A stretch of DNA of 64,000 nucleotides. It comes from Cyclina sinensis. Lineage: Eukaryota > Mollusca > Bivalvia > Venerida > Veneridae. Made by a program: the position numbers and the translations under genes. Below, one piece after another: positions 12,048-24,178 of this stretch; within the stretch, counting starts at the first letter, position 1; each line of letters begins with the position of its first letter. Location: the NCBI GenBank assembly GCA_012932295.1, contig JAAONU010000016.1, positions 15,602,111 to 15,666,110 on the forward strand, written 5' to 3'. The notes below the pieces were generated by a model. It made no database searches. It was not told the DNA's origin and worked only from the letters and a program-made list of their open reading frames with translations.

Positions 12048-12540
12048 CCTTGGAGCCAGCCATGCGGAACATGCGTTCTGCACGTCATCTTGATGTGGTA
12101 AACATTTGTCTGAAGTTTCATCAAAATTCTTCAAAGGGTTGAAGAGTTACAGAGCGGACAGGATTTTCAATGTTAATGTCACTGTGACCTTGACCTTGGA
12201 GCCAGCCATGCGGAACATGCGTTCTGCACGTCATCTTGATGTGGTAAACATTTGTCTGAAGTTTCATCAAAATTCTTCAAAGGGTTGAAGAGTTACAGAG
12301 CAGACAGGATTTTCAATGTTAATGTCACTGTGACCTTGACCTTGGAGCCAGCCATGCGGAACATGCGTTCTGCATGTCATCTTGATGTGGTAAACATTTG
12401 TCTGAAGTTTCATCAAAATTCTTCAAAGGGTTGAAGAGTTACAGAGCGGACACAATTTCGTTTGACGCCCGCCCATCCGCCCATCCGCCCGCCATACCCC
12501 AATCTAATAACCAGGATTTTCAAAATTGAAAACCTGGTTA
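12048..12540 (+). repeat. 146-bp tandem array with 3' hairpin, abutting the LZTS-like exon
   Basis: The unit CCTTGGAGCCAGCCATGCGG starts at 12048, 12194 and 12340, giving a period of exactly 146 bases. There are two full copies and one partial copy, nearly identical. After about 12453 come CCCGCCCATCCGCCCATCCG-type runs, and then a near-perfect hairpin at 12508-12540 (arms TAACCAGG and CCTGGTTA, with TTTTCAA/TTGAAAA inside), followed by AAAA. Each unit junction carries TGACCTTGACCTTGG. The structure is that of a pearl/Helentron-like non-autonomous element missing its AACAAG start. The left end coincides with the LZTS-like exon edge. Open frames of 60 residues repeated here are products of the array. 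Confidence 0.85.
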
Positions 12541-15500
12541 AAAACCTTATTAACTTGTAAATAAGATCAAGGTGTCTTCTACATATTCTAATTACAACGC
12601 ACCATTATCAACAGACTCAATGGTTTCAGATTTAGGCTGATGTGGGTCATGTAACTCAGAATGCAATGATCATACCCGTAATATCTTTCTGACATCCCCA
12701 CTAGTGCCATATGAACCTAAACATACAAATGCCTTGGAAATGTCTTAAGTTATAGTTAACACACTAAAAAACACCCTACAGTTTGTGGTTAAAATTTGGC
12801 AGACAAGGTAACAACTTTGGGTTGAATCAATTTCAGTATAAGCCAAGGATAATTCACAGTTAATTTCACACAGAAATGTTGTTTTTAGATTTTCTTATGT
12901 ATGCATCTTCTCCCAGTTTCTTGGCAAACAGGAAAAGTAATATAAAATTGTGAGAGCCTGCATGATTTTCCTTCAGTTTATTTTGTGAAACAAAAACAAC
13001 TCTGAATGATGGAAACAGATAAAAACTTCCACTTGTTTTGGAAAAAAGAAGTGAATCCTTGTTTTCTCAAAATATATGAGGAATCAAAATGAGAACATGT
13101 TCTGTTACACAATGCATCAAATTAGATGCTATGATTCAATCAAGTGCACATTCATACATCAGACAGCTGTCGGTTACAGTAGAACTGTTTATCTTTTATA
13201 CCCAGATTCATCATAGACAAACTGTCAGGATAATTTCTTAGCACTTCATCATTTACAACTTGCACAAAGACTGTATTTATATACAGGGAAAGTGTAGTAG
13301 TTTTTTTACATCTATAGTAGGAGCCATATACCAAGGCTGTTTGTTTTTTGTCTGTGAAATTTTCTTGGCATGTTTACAGAATATAGCAGGATGAAGTTTT
13401 CCAAATGGTGTTACAGAATTACAATCATTCTTCCCATAAAACAGAGCTTCATTTTACCCTAGGAAATTATGTATGACCTAACAGACATGCACAGTGAAGT
13501 AAGCAATAAATGTTCATGACTAGAAGACTATAAATGATACTGAACAAGCCATTTTAAATAATTACAGCAGATTTCATATCTGGCACCACATTTATTTCAT
13601 TCAGATTATGAATGATTTACTAATTTTGCAATTTTCAAATCTTCAGATCACTGCACATGTTACATATTTTTTTACATCACTGATTTGGGGTTTTTAAAAC
13701 ATTTCATTCATCCCAAAATAATCATAATGCCAGACCCTGGGGCCAGCAAAAGCTTCCCTCCAGCTGTTTACATGTTTAAATATCAGGCTAAGATATGTCA
13801 TCTATGTTGCCTGCTGACAAGGTTAGACCATGTATTAGGCATGTAACATCTGGTATATATTTAAAAGCTATTTTCTTTTATTCTTGATATTCTACTGCTG
13901 CCAGTCAGAAAAATGAATCACTAAGCATAAATAAAACTTGCATGAAATTGGAGAATATTGAGAGGTAAGTTTGTGTTATCTGTAACACACAATCATGTAA
14001 TGTCCTACGTCTAACATGAAATTAGTCCGCAGACATCTGGAATTTCTTGTTCTTCTGCTACGTTGAAAAGTCTCAAACTTAGTACATGGTTATAAGGACA
14101 ATTCCTATTTAGATGAATAATATCCCTTCATTATGGAAAAATGGACTTAAATCCCCTAATCCTTGTGCCTTCCAGACTGTCAGACACAAACTCGTACAAT
14201 CTGAATTAAGTAATTAAATGTTTTATCTTTTAAACAATCTCCTACATACATGGTTTAAAATGGCTCCTTTTTACTGGCAGGCTGACCTTCAGGTCACTTG
14301 CCATGGTGGCTTCTCACTAAGCCGTTTCTAACCAGTAGTATTCAATTACCAATCATTAGTCCGGACTTCTGTGATAAAATCTAATTAAGATGTCATTTAT
14401 TGAGAATAACTGAGACAGAAAACTAAATCCTTAACTCCAAACACTCAGCTGGTTCTTAATTTCTGTCTAGCAAGGAAAAAATCAATGGAACATTTGAGAA
14501 TATCAGATGCCAAGAATGCATCTGGGGAAAGTTCTGAGCTTAAAAGTTGAGAAAGACCTTGTGCTAATCATTTCTGCATGCATATTTTAAGACACTGCAA
14601 GTTTCAAAATGTCTGTCTGTCAGAACTGCTTTCTTTGTTAGTGAATTATGTATGACTGACTCAAGGAGAGGCGCCTGACCTAGGAGTCCATAGCTGATGA
14701 ATTTAACACAGACTTGACAACATTCCATCAAAACATTTCAACTTTCAGTAGGTAAATACATAATTGTGCTACAGTTAAAATGTTAAGTCTTGTCCTTGAA
14801 GGCAGCAAAGTTCCACAACTGAAGTAAAAAAAATGGTTATTCAATAGAAAAAAAACCCAGAAAAGCAGGAACATAACCAACTAAAAGACACAGTTAATGC
14901 TATGCTAATAACTTGTCTGAAATGAATGAAAATCAACAAAAGACAACACGGTTTTTGTAAGACAAACTGAATTTAGATAATGACCTATTGATAAAAATCT
15001 TGATTTTAAATAAATAAAAGTTAGTTTTGTATACCAGTGGCATAGTTTCATCCCAGAACACTTCCAATGCTGTATTCACATAAAAATGGTAACTGTCATC
15101 AATGCCATCCATTCTGTAGTTTATTGTCAGCTATTCTTAACTCTGACATGCAAAACAAAGACAGTTTGGCACAATTTTAGCAAATACACAGTCCACAATT
15201 ACTTATCATTTTGTGCACTCTTCACTGAATCTGTCAACAAAACATCTTAAAACCTTGATGGATTAAAAATCCAGTTACAAAAATAACCCCAATTATATCC
15301 AGTGATGAAAATTATAATTCAAACTACCAGTCTGCAAATCTCAGAGGAAAATCGAAATCAAAGAATATTTGTAACACACCAACAGCATGTGAGCAGCACT
15401 TTCACTCCAGCTGAATTACTACCGCTTAGTTCACTTGATGACTTCCAAACGATATTTTTTTCTCCTAGACAAAGAGAATCACTTATGCTTGATGTAACAC

Positions 15501-16610
15501 TTATAATACTTCTTGATCATTAACATCAGAAGTAAATCTTGCAGAACACAAGGCTGCACAAAGGTGAAATCGACAAAATGCAAAATCCATGTCAGTATGC
15601 CTTAAGACATCAGCATGAGGTCCACATGTTACCATTTTGAAATTTACACATAACTGCCGAGTCTCATAACATTTTTATCTCCCAACAGCAGTTTTTCCGT
15701 ATTTCATCAAACATCGTCGTCAAGCTTCTAATGCAATAAACATGTAAAATCCATGAACTGTAGCATAAATTATTTCACAATTTTTGTTTCTACTCCTAAA
15801 TACTCAGCAACCTTTGGAGTTATGTAGGAACAAAATTTTAATCCCCTATTCAGACTTTTTACCAGCTAACAACAGACCACATTATCAGTTAATCCACCAA
15901 TCTATTAAAGAAACATCCATACATTCACAAGGAGGGGAAATGGATTAAGTCCATCACACTTACTTATTCAACAATGTAACAACATCAATTTATTAAACAA
16001 AATTAAAAGTTATTTGCTTAAAAGACATGTAACAAGAGAGTGATGTGGGCTTGAAAAAAGAATGCAACTATTCCTTGTCTTTCTTAACATGTGCCAGTGA
16101 CATAATATTTAGATTTATTAGATTGTTTCAACACAGATACTCTCATTAGACATACAAATAAGCAGTATGATGGCCATTTGGTATCAGGTACTTTTGTACA
16201 TAGTAAAATAGGCAATTTAATGCAATAATGTGACACTAATAGGGAAATAATGGCTATTTAGAGGCAAATGCAAATGATTACTGTACAGTTAGAGATTTAA
16301 ATACACATAAACTGAGATAAGGGGATCAAGCAGAGTGGTTAAATGGTCCCTTTAGACCTTTGACACTAAACTTGATCCCCTTAAAACCCCTTATCTGACC
16401 TATTTACCAAGTAAGCTATAATGTTATACTGCTGTCATATTTGGTGTCAGTGGGTGTCCCTATGAGAAATATTCATCAGTTCTTGACTGTCACTAGCCGA
16501 GTTACATGCATAAAAACTTGTTACATCATATTAAGTCCAGTGGTTCTGAAATTTGTATCAAGGTGAGAGCTGACTAAACTGCATACAAGACTTAAAATCT
16601 CTCTGGGTTT
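12541..16610 (-). other. LZTS-like large intron, segment 1
   Basis: Within the roughly 25-kb intron between the first and second recognised coding exons. AT-rich, no coding exon recognised. A small exon of a few codons could be hidden here and would not be visible by eye. Confidence 0.6.
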
Positions 16611-16619
16611 TTTTTGTCT

Positions 16620-16620
<1 letters not shown>

Positions 16621-16656
<36 letters not shown>
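16621..16656. repeat. Poly-T tract
   Basis: A run of 36 T, preceded by a shorter T run at 16608-16615. It could be the A tail of a minus-strand retroposed sequence, but no SINE or LINE body was recognised next to it. It may also be collapsed or mis-sized in the assembly. Confidence 0.9.
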
Positions 16657-16659
<3 letters not shown>

Positions 16660-19600
16660 GGAAAAGAAAATTCCTTCAAAAACTGGCCCTGAAGTTACCG
16701 TTAAACAGGGGAAAACAAATTAATATAGGTTGCTTGTTTATGAAAATGTTTCATTTTGATTTCAACAGAATCAAGTGTATCCTTCTCTATCAAGATCCAT
16801 ACTAACAAAGAATTCCAAATACAGGAAGTAAGCATCTCAGCTATGGGCAGGATGTACCTATCTAACTAACTGTAAGAGTGATCAAACCTCAAGCACCAAG
16901 GTGGGTATCAGGAAATATTTTGTCAATTATCCACTTGAAAGAAGGACATAGATTAATGTACTAAGATATCAGATGATAAAAAAAGCCACTTAACTTTAGA
17001 TTAAACAGTATCAAATTCTTAAAAACTGTCCAAACTTCCAAAATATTATAACTTAAAATTTCAAGCATGACAACAGCATTTATTTTTAACTCATCTTTGT
17101 TTTGTTGGGATTTTTTTTCTGAACAGGTCGATAAAACATTAGTGCATGTTTCAATTCAATCATTTTATCTATTTTTGAGTAAAATATATTTCAAATAACA
17201 GTAATTATAATGCATTCATGGAAAAATTGCAGTGAAAAAAACTTTCAAGACTTTGACTAGCGCAGAAGCCATTTTACTATTAATTCATCATAATGCATAC
17301 AGGGGTCATTTTTATCACTGTTGGTGATCTGTTTATGGACAGGTACCCGATATATCCCATTATCAGCTTACATCTCAACAAAGGCAAGGTTAATCAGGCA
17401 CAAACAGTAACACCTAGATCAATGCACATGGCATAAGTCAAACATGGTGGAAAGAGGGCAAATAATCAATATCAGAATAATATTTCATTCAATCTGGCAG
17501 GCTTGCCTTATTGTTACTGAATGAATTCTAAAATATAACTGATCACCTTTTATTATAACACACAATATCAATTCCTTTTATCTGATTCCTGCATGAATCA
17601 GTTTGCTGTTTGAAAAACTGTATTTTTTCACTTCAGAAATAACTGACTTATGAATTAACTTAAAACATTTAATAAAACCTCATTAAGAAATGTGTGGTGT
17701 TTAACAACATTTAGACAAAGATAAAGCAATTTAGCAAATTAAAGGTTTTAGTGTAATTGCACAAACAAACATGTATCTTTCTGTAAAATATCTATCCAAT
17801 GTAGCAAACTATTTAAATCAAAGAACAGTACCATAAAACCTTGCTAACAAATTCACATGATTTAATAGTTACATAATTATATATGTGACAATTTTTCTAT
17901 CTTGTAGTTCCATGAGATTTACATGATACAACAGAAGCATCTTACCAGAGCAGTGACATCTGTATTGTAGAAAGTCTGTATATTTTCATACTCATGTGTA
18001 GCCATAGCTTCTAACAGCTTCACTCAAGAAATTATCTTTCTTTCGGCTCAGCTGTAAAATCATTATATCAACTTAACTATTAACCTCAACTGCATAATGA
18101 CCGTAAAACCAATCCACTTTTCCATTTCGAAATCAAACCAGTTTCACTGCAAACATCCCCTTCTTGCAGAATCAAAAATTTTAAAGAGTTTGTTACAGAA
18201 TCCAAAGACAAACACGAGACTCAAGCAAATCAACATGTAAAACATGTATCAGAAACTGAATCTATTAAAAACAGTTGAACTTTCAAGCCTATGTGACTAT
18301 CTCAAACATCTGTCACCTTGATATCCTTGCATATTTCAGATATTAGTCTAATATTCAGTCCTGTTAAATATTTTCATATACAATGACCATTGTTATTCTA
18401 TTATTAAAGACAATAAATATTTGCCCTCCTTTTGTCACCCACAATAGCTATAACTTGGGTAAAGGTGCCAGCTAAGAACAAATTCAAGATGTGATTAAAG
18501 ATGTATCTTCACTATCTATGACAGCCAATCAAATGTCATCTTTCATTAAGACTGACCAATCAAAAAGAGTTTTATTTGATCAGCAGCAGTCATTAAGGCT
18601 ATATACCTGTAAAATCAATAGTAAAATCATTTGTGCCAGAGGAGACAATGCAAATGAAAATCTGTGTCTTGCTAATAAATTTATGGCCTGTTATGAAAGC
18701 TAGCGGCAAGATTTATAGTTTAATCAATGTTATCATAGGAGAACAAACAGTCAGAGTATTAGAAAATCAAAAGGAGATTGACACAGGAATAAAAAGTGAT
18801 GACAATATTGCCTGTATGCTTTGGAGAACCCTAAACACACACCTGATTCTGACACAGACTGGAATGGGTTCTGCTTGATCTCAAAAAGGTGAAGCAATCC
18901 CTTGCAACTTCTGCAACTGCTACATGAAAACTAAATGTTTCTTTTTTGATGACAAATAAATCAGGTTTCCCTTAAAATTTCAACACCTTCAGAATCAAGA
19001 AACATTTTTGGTTGCCCTGTGCATTGTAATATGGTAAGACAGTTTAAATGTAGAAAGTTTTACCAAACAGAGAGGCCTTGCAATAGGAGAACTATCTATC
19101 CACCTATATACACTCTTTCCTTAGAATAAATATGGCTTCTTAGCATGATATCTTGACAAGGAATGTAATTAAAGCAAGCTTACTAGAAACAGAGAAATTT
19201 ATTATTCTTGGACATGATATATAATTGTTAATTATACTGTGTATTGATCAAGATAAACTAGAAACTATCAGAAGCATCATTGATATCCCCAGTGTCACTG
19301 AGATAATTAATTTCAGGTAATGGCTCCATTGGGTTCAATGTTCCTGCTTGACCCGCTTGCATGACCCATTTTTAACTATCTAGAAACTGTTGTTATCAAC
19401 TGTATGCTAAGATATTTTTTCAATTTCACACTTCTCAATTTAAAATGTTATCTGGACTAGAAAAATTTCCAATTCTTATGAAACTCATTCAAAAAGCAAA
19501 AACAAATGTCATTAATACATACAAATATCTCTCTAACAGATTCTTTCCTTTTATCATGGTGAACAACTATGACCTTTTGTCAGCAAGAAACTATGAAAGA

Positions 19601-22600
19601 ATAAGTTTTACAGAATTAATTGCTAGACAAAACTGCTTGAAACGCAGTCAAAATATTACAGTTTCTTATCAATGAAAGTCTTTTTCTGTTAAAAAAAATG
19701 TGATTTACTTCATCCAAGTTCTAAAATTTAATAAAATATTTTTTCTGACGACATCATTTATTAATATACATTAGTCTTCAAAAATCATCATCTTATAAAT
19801 GTATATAACATATAAAAGTGACATAACAATAGCATACTAATTTGTTGTTAACAATAATTAATTGTTTATAATATGAGAGATGACCACATACTGGTGTCAC
19901 TGCCCTCACTAGACAACACATGATGACAAAAAACTGAAGGTGAAGAGCCAAGAAATTGTTGACCCAATACAAAACATTAATTTCTATGAAAAATCTTAGC
20001 AGTTACTGTAACATAGATAAATAGCTTTGTCTGATATTTTTAAATGGGAAAATAGACCATCAAAATTATATTTCTCTTTAACCTTTTATTCACGAATTTA
20101 TTATCTTTTTTTTTGTCACAAAGGAGACTTCAAGGAAAAAAATCAGTAGTTATACATTGAACAAAATACGAATTTAATTTAACAAAAATGTGACTTTTGT
20201 CTGCGGTTACTGAGACCATTAATTAAACTTGAATTTGCTTTTTAAATTTAAATTGAATTACTCTGATAACAATCAACAATGTTCTTAGATAATAAATGAG
20301 TTTACCTTTGTGAAATTTATAGGTAAAGAGGCGACAGTTAGCCAGTTATTTCTCGGACCCATTGAAGTCAGTGTTCTTTGATAAGTCCTGTACAAAAGGT
20401 TTAAACTGTTTAAAGACTAAAAAGAGTTTGTAATAGCTTAAATAATATTTCATTGAAAGATGACACCACCTGTATTTAGATTGATATAGATATTAAAGTG
20501 ACTCATTAAATAAGGAATAATGTGACAATATTGAACTGGTATCTTTTGATGATCAAATGTTAATGGATACCCTATCAAAAGCTTTTGCAACATCAAAGTA
20601 TAATTGACATAGTTTATAAATGACATCTGCAAGAAAAGCTAAGCTTAAAAGTCTCCTCAGATTATGTTGTCAAAACAACCTCTTCAGCTGGATTAAGTTT
20701 AAAAAATGTTATATATCATATAAGTTTTCCTCATTTTCTTGATGCCAAGTAAAGTTGTTCTTCTTTCCATGTTAACTTAATGACGATAAAACATTAAAAA
20801 CACATGCACATGTCGAGATCACTTTCATGTCATCCATCTAAAAAAACATTTCACCTAAATTCAAACAGAAACTTCATTTGATTTTCTGGTCTCAGCCAAA
20901 AAATTTAGTCTGACTCACTCTCAAAGAAATGTACAATGTATGTCATAACACAATTCCTTTTGACATTAAACTCAGTCTAAATGACAGAGCTGGCATGAAG
21001 AGCTGAGTTGTGAACAGGGGAAGCCAAGCATTATTCCAAATCCGGGACAGCAGCTAGTGATGATGGTACTCTGTGAATATCACACAGATTTTTCCAAAAA
21101 TCTTTATAAAATATTACCTCTTTTTCCCCAAACAGGTGCATAATTCCCATACTTTTATGTATACCAGTACATTTATATCCTTATAGTTGACAGACAACTT
21201 ATTGCAACTGATCTATCATGTGATACCTATATCAAGAAGTCAGAGAAGCCACTTGACAAATCCTCCATGTTTTCGCACTAAAGAAATCTGGTATTTCCCA
21301 GCGACTGTTGACCTATCATAAGTCCCTGTGTCAATATTAGTATGATCAAGTGACATTGTATGTTGTATATGAGATATAGAGTCTAACATTGTATAACACA
21401 GGTAATCCTATCTACCTTTCCTGCAATTAGATGTAATCCAAAGCTTGACAGCCAGTTTAATCCCTCTTAACCCCTAGTTATCTCATAAATATTTCAAGTA
21501 ATGTCATTAACTAATGAGAAAGGTACAAGTTTTTCAGACCTAGTGAGTTTGAACAATGTCAAGACCTACCTGTTGCTAGCCTGAACAAACTTTTTCTATC
21601 TTATCAATTTTGACATACCTTTGATATCTACATACCTGAGAAAGCAAGAATCTGCAAGTAAGTCTAGGATAACATTTGTGTATCCAGGACCAAAATGACC
21701 TCTTGGTCATAGATTTATCTCTTAGTCTTTTATTTACAAAACAAGAATTTATTTCACTAAGCTGCCCTTGATATGATAATTATGTGGAATACATTATTAT
21801 TAATAATTGTTTGCTGTCCTGAAGTGCAAATACATGCAAAACATTCTAGTTCCAGTTAAAATAATCCTGCATGTATAAACAGATATCAACAGTTTCTTTC
21901 ATTATTTGAAACAGAAGGTAAATTTAAACAAACCTCTTCATCAACAATTAACATTTCTTTTCCTATCAAATGCTCTTTTCAAGTCCACAAAGACAGACCA
22001 TAGTTTTTTCCCCTTGACTTTAATTACTTCACTGATATACAACTCTTGTTTGAAACAAATAAAGTAAATGTTACAACACAATGATGAAATAAATACACAA
22101 TACTCTTTTATCCTTATGTCCTACAGAACATAAAAAGACCTGTTTTTCGAAATAATAGCCTTGAGGGTAGGTGAAAAATAAACATTGATGTAATGTTTAC
22201 ATTGTAGATATATATGACAGAAACTTGTCAAACAGAAATTAAGTCTTCATTCCCAGACAGCAGATTAACAAACAATTGATTTATATTATTGCTGAATTTC
22301 ACAAGTCTGACCACACAAGTATGTACAAATAGTCAGCAGTTTCTTAAAAAAACGGACAAATGAAATATCAAGCTGTTCTTATAGAATCAGAGTCAATTAA
22401 TACTGCACAAAGCAACTGTGATCTAGATTCAAAATATGATCATAGGAAAGCATTCAATTAGAAATTTAAATCCTATCTGAATTTCAACACCAGCACTGCA
22501 TTCCACGATTGTTAATCAACCCTAGGAGATCTGTTTAAACCTGCAAATTCCTGCTGAATAATTTATAGCAATGTAATCAAACAAAGGTAAGCAATTACCT

Positions 22601-23164
22601 TTCAACCTGCAGGCCTAAATTACATACAAGTCATGGGGGCGTGTGTGGACCAACAGTGACCAGAAACATATATCAGTGGGGTACTTTAATTAACTGACCA
22701 CTAATGACTACTCACAGAATTTAAAGAATGGTAAGTCAAGTTCTTTTTATTTGCTTGAAAACAAGTTTGGAAAATCTATACATTTGATTTTTACATTCCA
22801 ACACTAAAATCCAGAAACTGCTGTTAAACTTCTTTGATACCTGAGAACTTGGAATTAATTAGATTTTATATCCCAAGCAATGGAAAATCACAGTAATAAA
22901 CATTAGTTTGTACAGCCAATAAACTCTGTAGTGCAGTAAGTAAATTGTAGATGTATGCATTGTCATGAACAAGGAGATGACAAATATTTCAAGCATTGTA
23001 TAAATGTATTTACTTGACATAAATTGAAGCCTTTTAAATATGTAATGTATGTTTAATTTTACTAGAAAACTGATCCAAAGGAAGGATATTGAAACGATTA
23101 TGAATTAGGTTGACTTTGCCTCTGACATCCTGGTCCATTTGAGTCATGTATAATAAAGAACCAA
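16657..23164 (-). other. LZTS-like large intron, segment 2
   Basis: AT-rich intronic DNA. I see no coding exon, RNA gene or clear repeat boundary. Open frames of 60-81 residues on both strands (for example 18491-18878 and 19445-19675) have no recognisable motifs and are taken as chance. Confidence 0.55.
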
Positions 23165-23223
23165 ATCTACGCACACATGTGCGCTCATGCACATTTAAAC
23201 ACATGTACATGGGTGCACGCACC

Positions 23224-23265
<42 letters not shown>
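23165..23265. repeat. CA microsatellite with alternating purine-pyrimidine flank
   Basis: A pure CA run at 23226-23265 follows about 60 bases of imperfect alternating purine-pyrimidine sequence (CGCACACATGTGCGC and similar). The stretch favours the left-handed helix. An open frame encoding Cys-Val repeats on the minus strand is an artefact of it. Confidence 0.9.
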
Positions 23266-23267
<2 letters not shown>

Positions 23268-23338
23268 TCAACCTCTTTTTAAACATTTCTTCATTTAGTT
23301 AACAGCAAGCATTATAACTAGAGCAGTTATTGAATTTA

Positions 23339-24176
23339 CCGTAAACGCTCAAATATTGTACGCTAGCGTGTATAAAACGCACCCCTGGTCTGGCCTCAGG
23401 ATCTGGGAAAAAAAGCTTGCATTGGAATATAATACGCACACAAATTTCGCCTGGAAAAAGAGTTACCATTTGTCCATGTTTTTCGTTCAGGAAGCGGCCA
23501 TTGTCGGTGCGCGTAACAATTACATCGCGTGAATATCACTACGGTTGCATTTAACTATTTATTTCATTAAGGACAATTAGCGCTAGAAACTATTTTTTTC
23601 GGAAATATCGAATAAACATGGCATTATCTGTCAACACCTTCTTAATACCTTTTGGATGTGTTAACAAACATCTCGTAATTATGGCGACATCAAACGACAC
23701 TAATTATTATGTTTGTTTAACAATATACGGACGACTCCTTTATCAAATTAATTGGTCGATAATTGTGTGAGTGCGAAAACTGACGGGCATAATACCGGTA
23801 AGCATTGGTTATATGATTGAATCTTTAGCAGTTATACATTTAAAGAAAAAAAAATAAAAAAACAAAAAAAAACCCACAAAAACAAAAAAAAATAAAAAAG
23901 GAAAGAAAAAACGGCTTTTTAACGGCTTTTACGATACCGTACTTTCAGTACCGATTACATTGGTTTTCTCCCTTAATAACGCTCTCCAAAAAGAAGGTGC
24001 AGCGAAAAAGAAAAGATGATCATTTGGACAGAAATTATTGACTTTTGGCCGGTATTTTACGGGTTTTCAAGCTGGAAAAAATTGTCAGACGGCCCACCCT
24101 CGTGTATAATACGCACCCCTTTGTGGATACTGAAAATTCTTGAAAAAAAGTGCGTATTATATTCGAGCGTTTACGG
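23339..24176. mobile_element. TA-flanked terminal-inverted-repeat transposon, non-autonomous
   Basis: The left end CCGTAAACGCTC at 23339 and the right end GAGCGTTTACGG, ending at 24176, form imperfect inverted repeats: 22 of 25 positions match, continuing into AATAT..TACGC. Each end is flanked by TA (23337-23338 and 24177-24178), the target duplication of the Tc1/mariner/pogo superfamily. A 20-base motif, CGTGTATAAAACGCACCCCT, lies near the left end at 23367. It recurs in direct orientation near the right end at 24101 with one difference. The interior is richer in CpG than the surrounding intron and includes A-rich runs at 23844-23911. No transposase frame survives (longest open frame about 70 residues). 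The exact family, perhaps pogo/Tigger-like, was not settled. Confidence 0.75.
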
Positions 24177-24178
24177 TA

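Noticed and set aside
12106..12434. Repeated 60-residue frame (MSEVSSKFFKGLKSYRADRI..) as a gene family
   Set aside because: It is the 146-bp array read in one frame, broken at each unit.
18491..18878. Two overlapping 70-81 residue frames in the large intron as possible hidden LZTS exons
   Set aside because: No similarity to LZTS proteins was seen, they are on the opposite strand, and no paired splice sites are evident.
23034..23264. 76-residue minus-strand frame with Cys-Val repeats
   Set aside because: It is the translation of the CA microsatellite.
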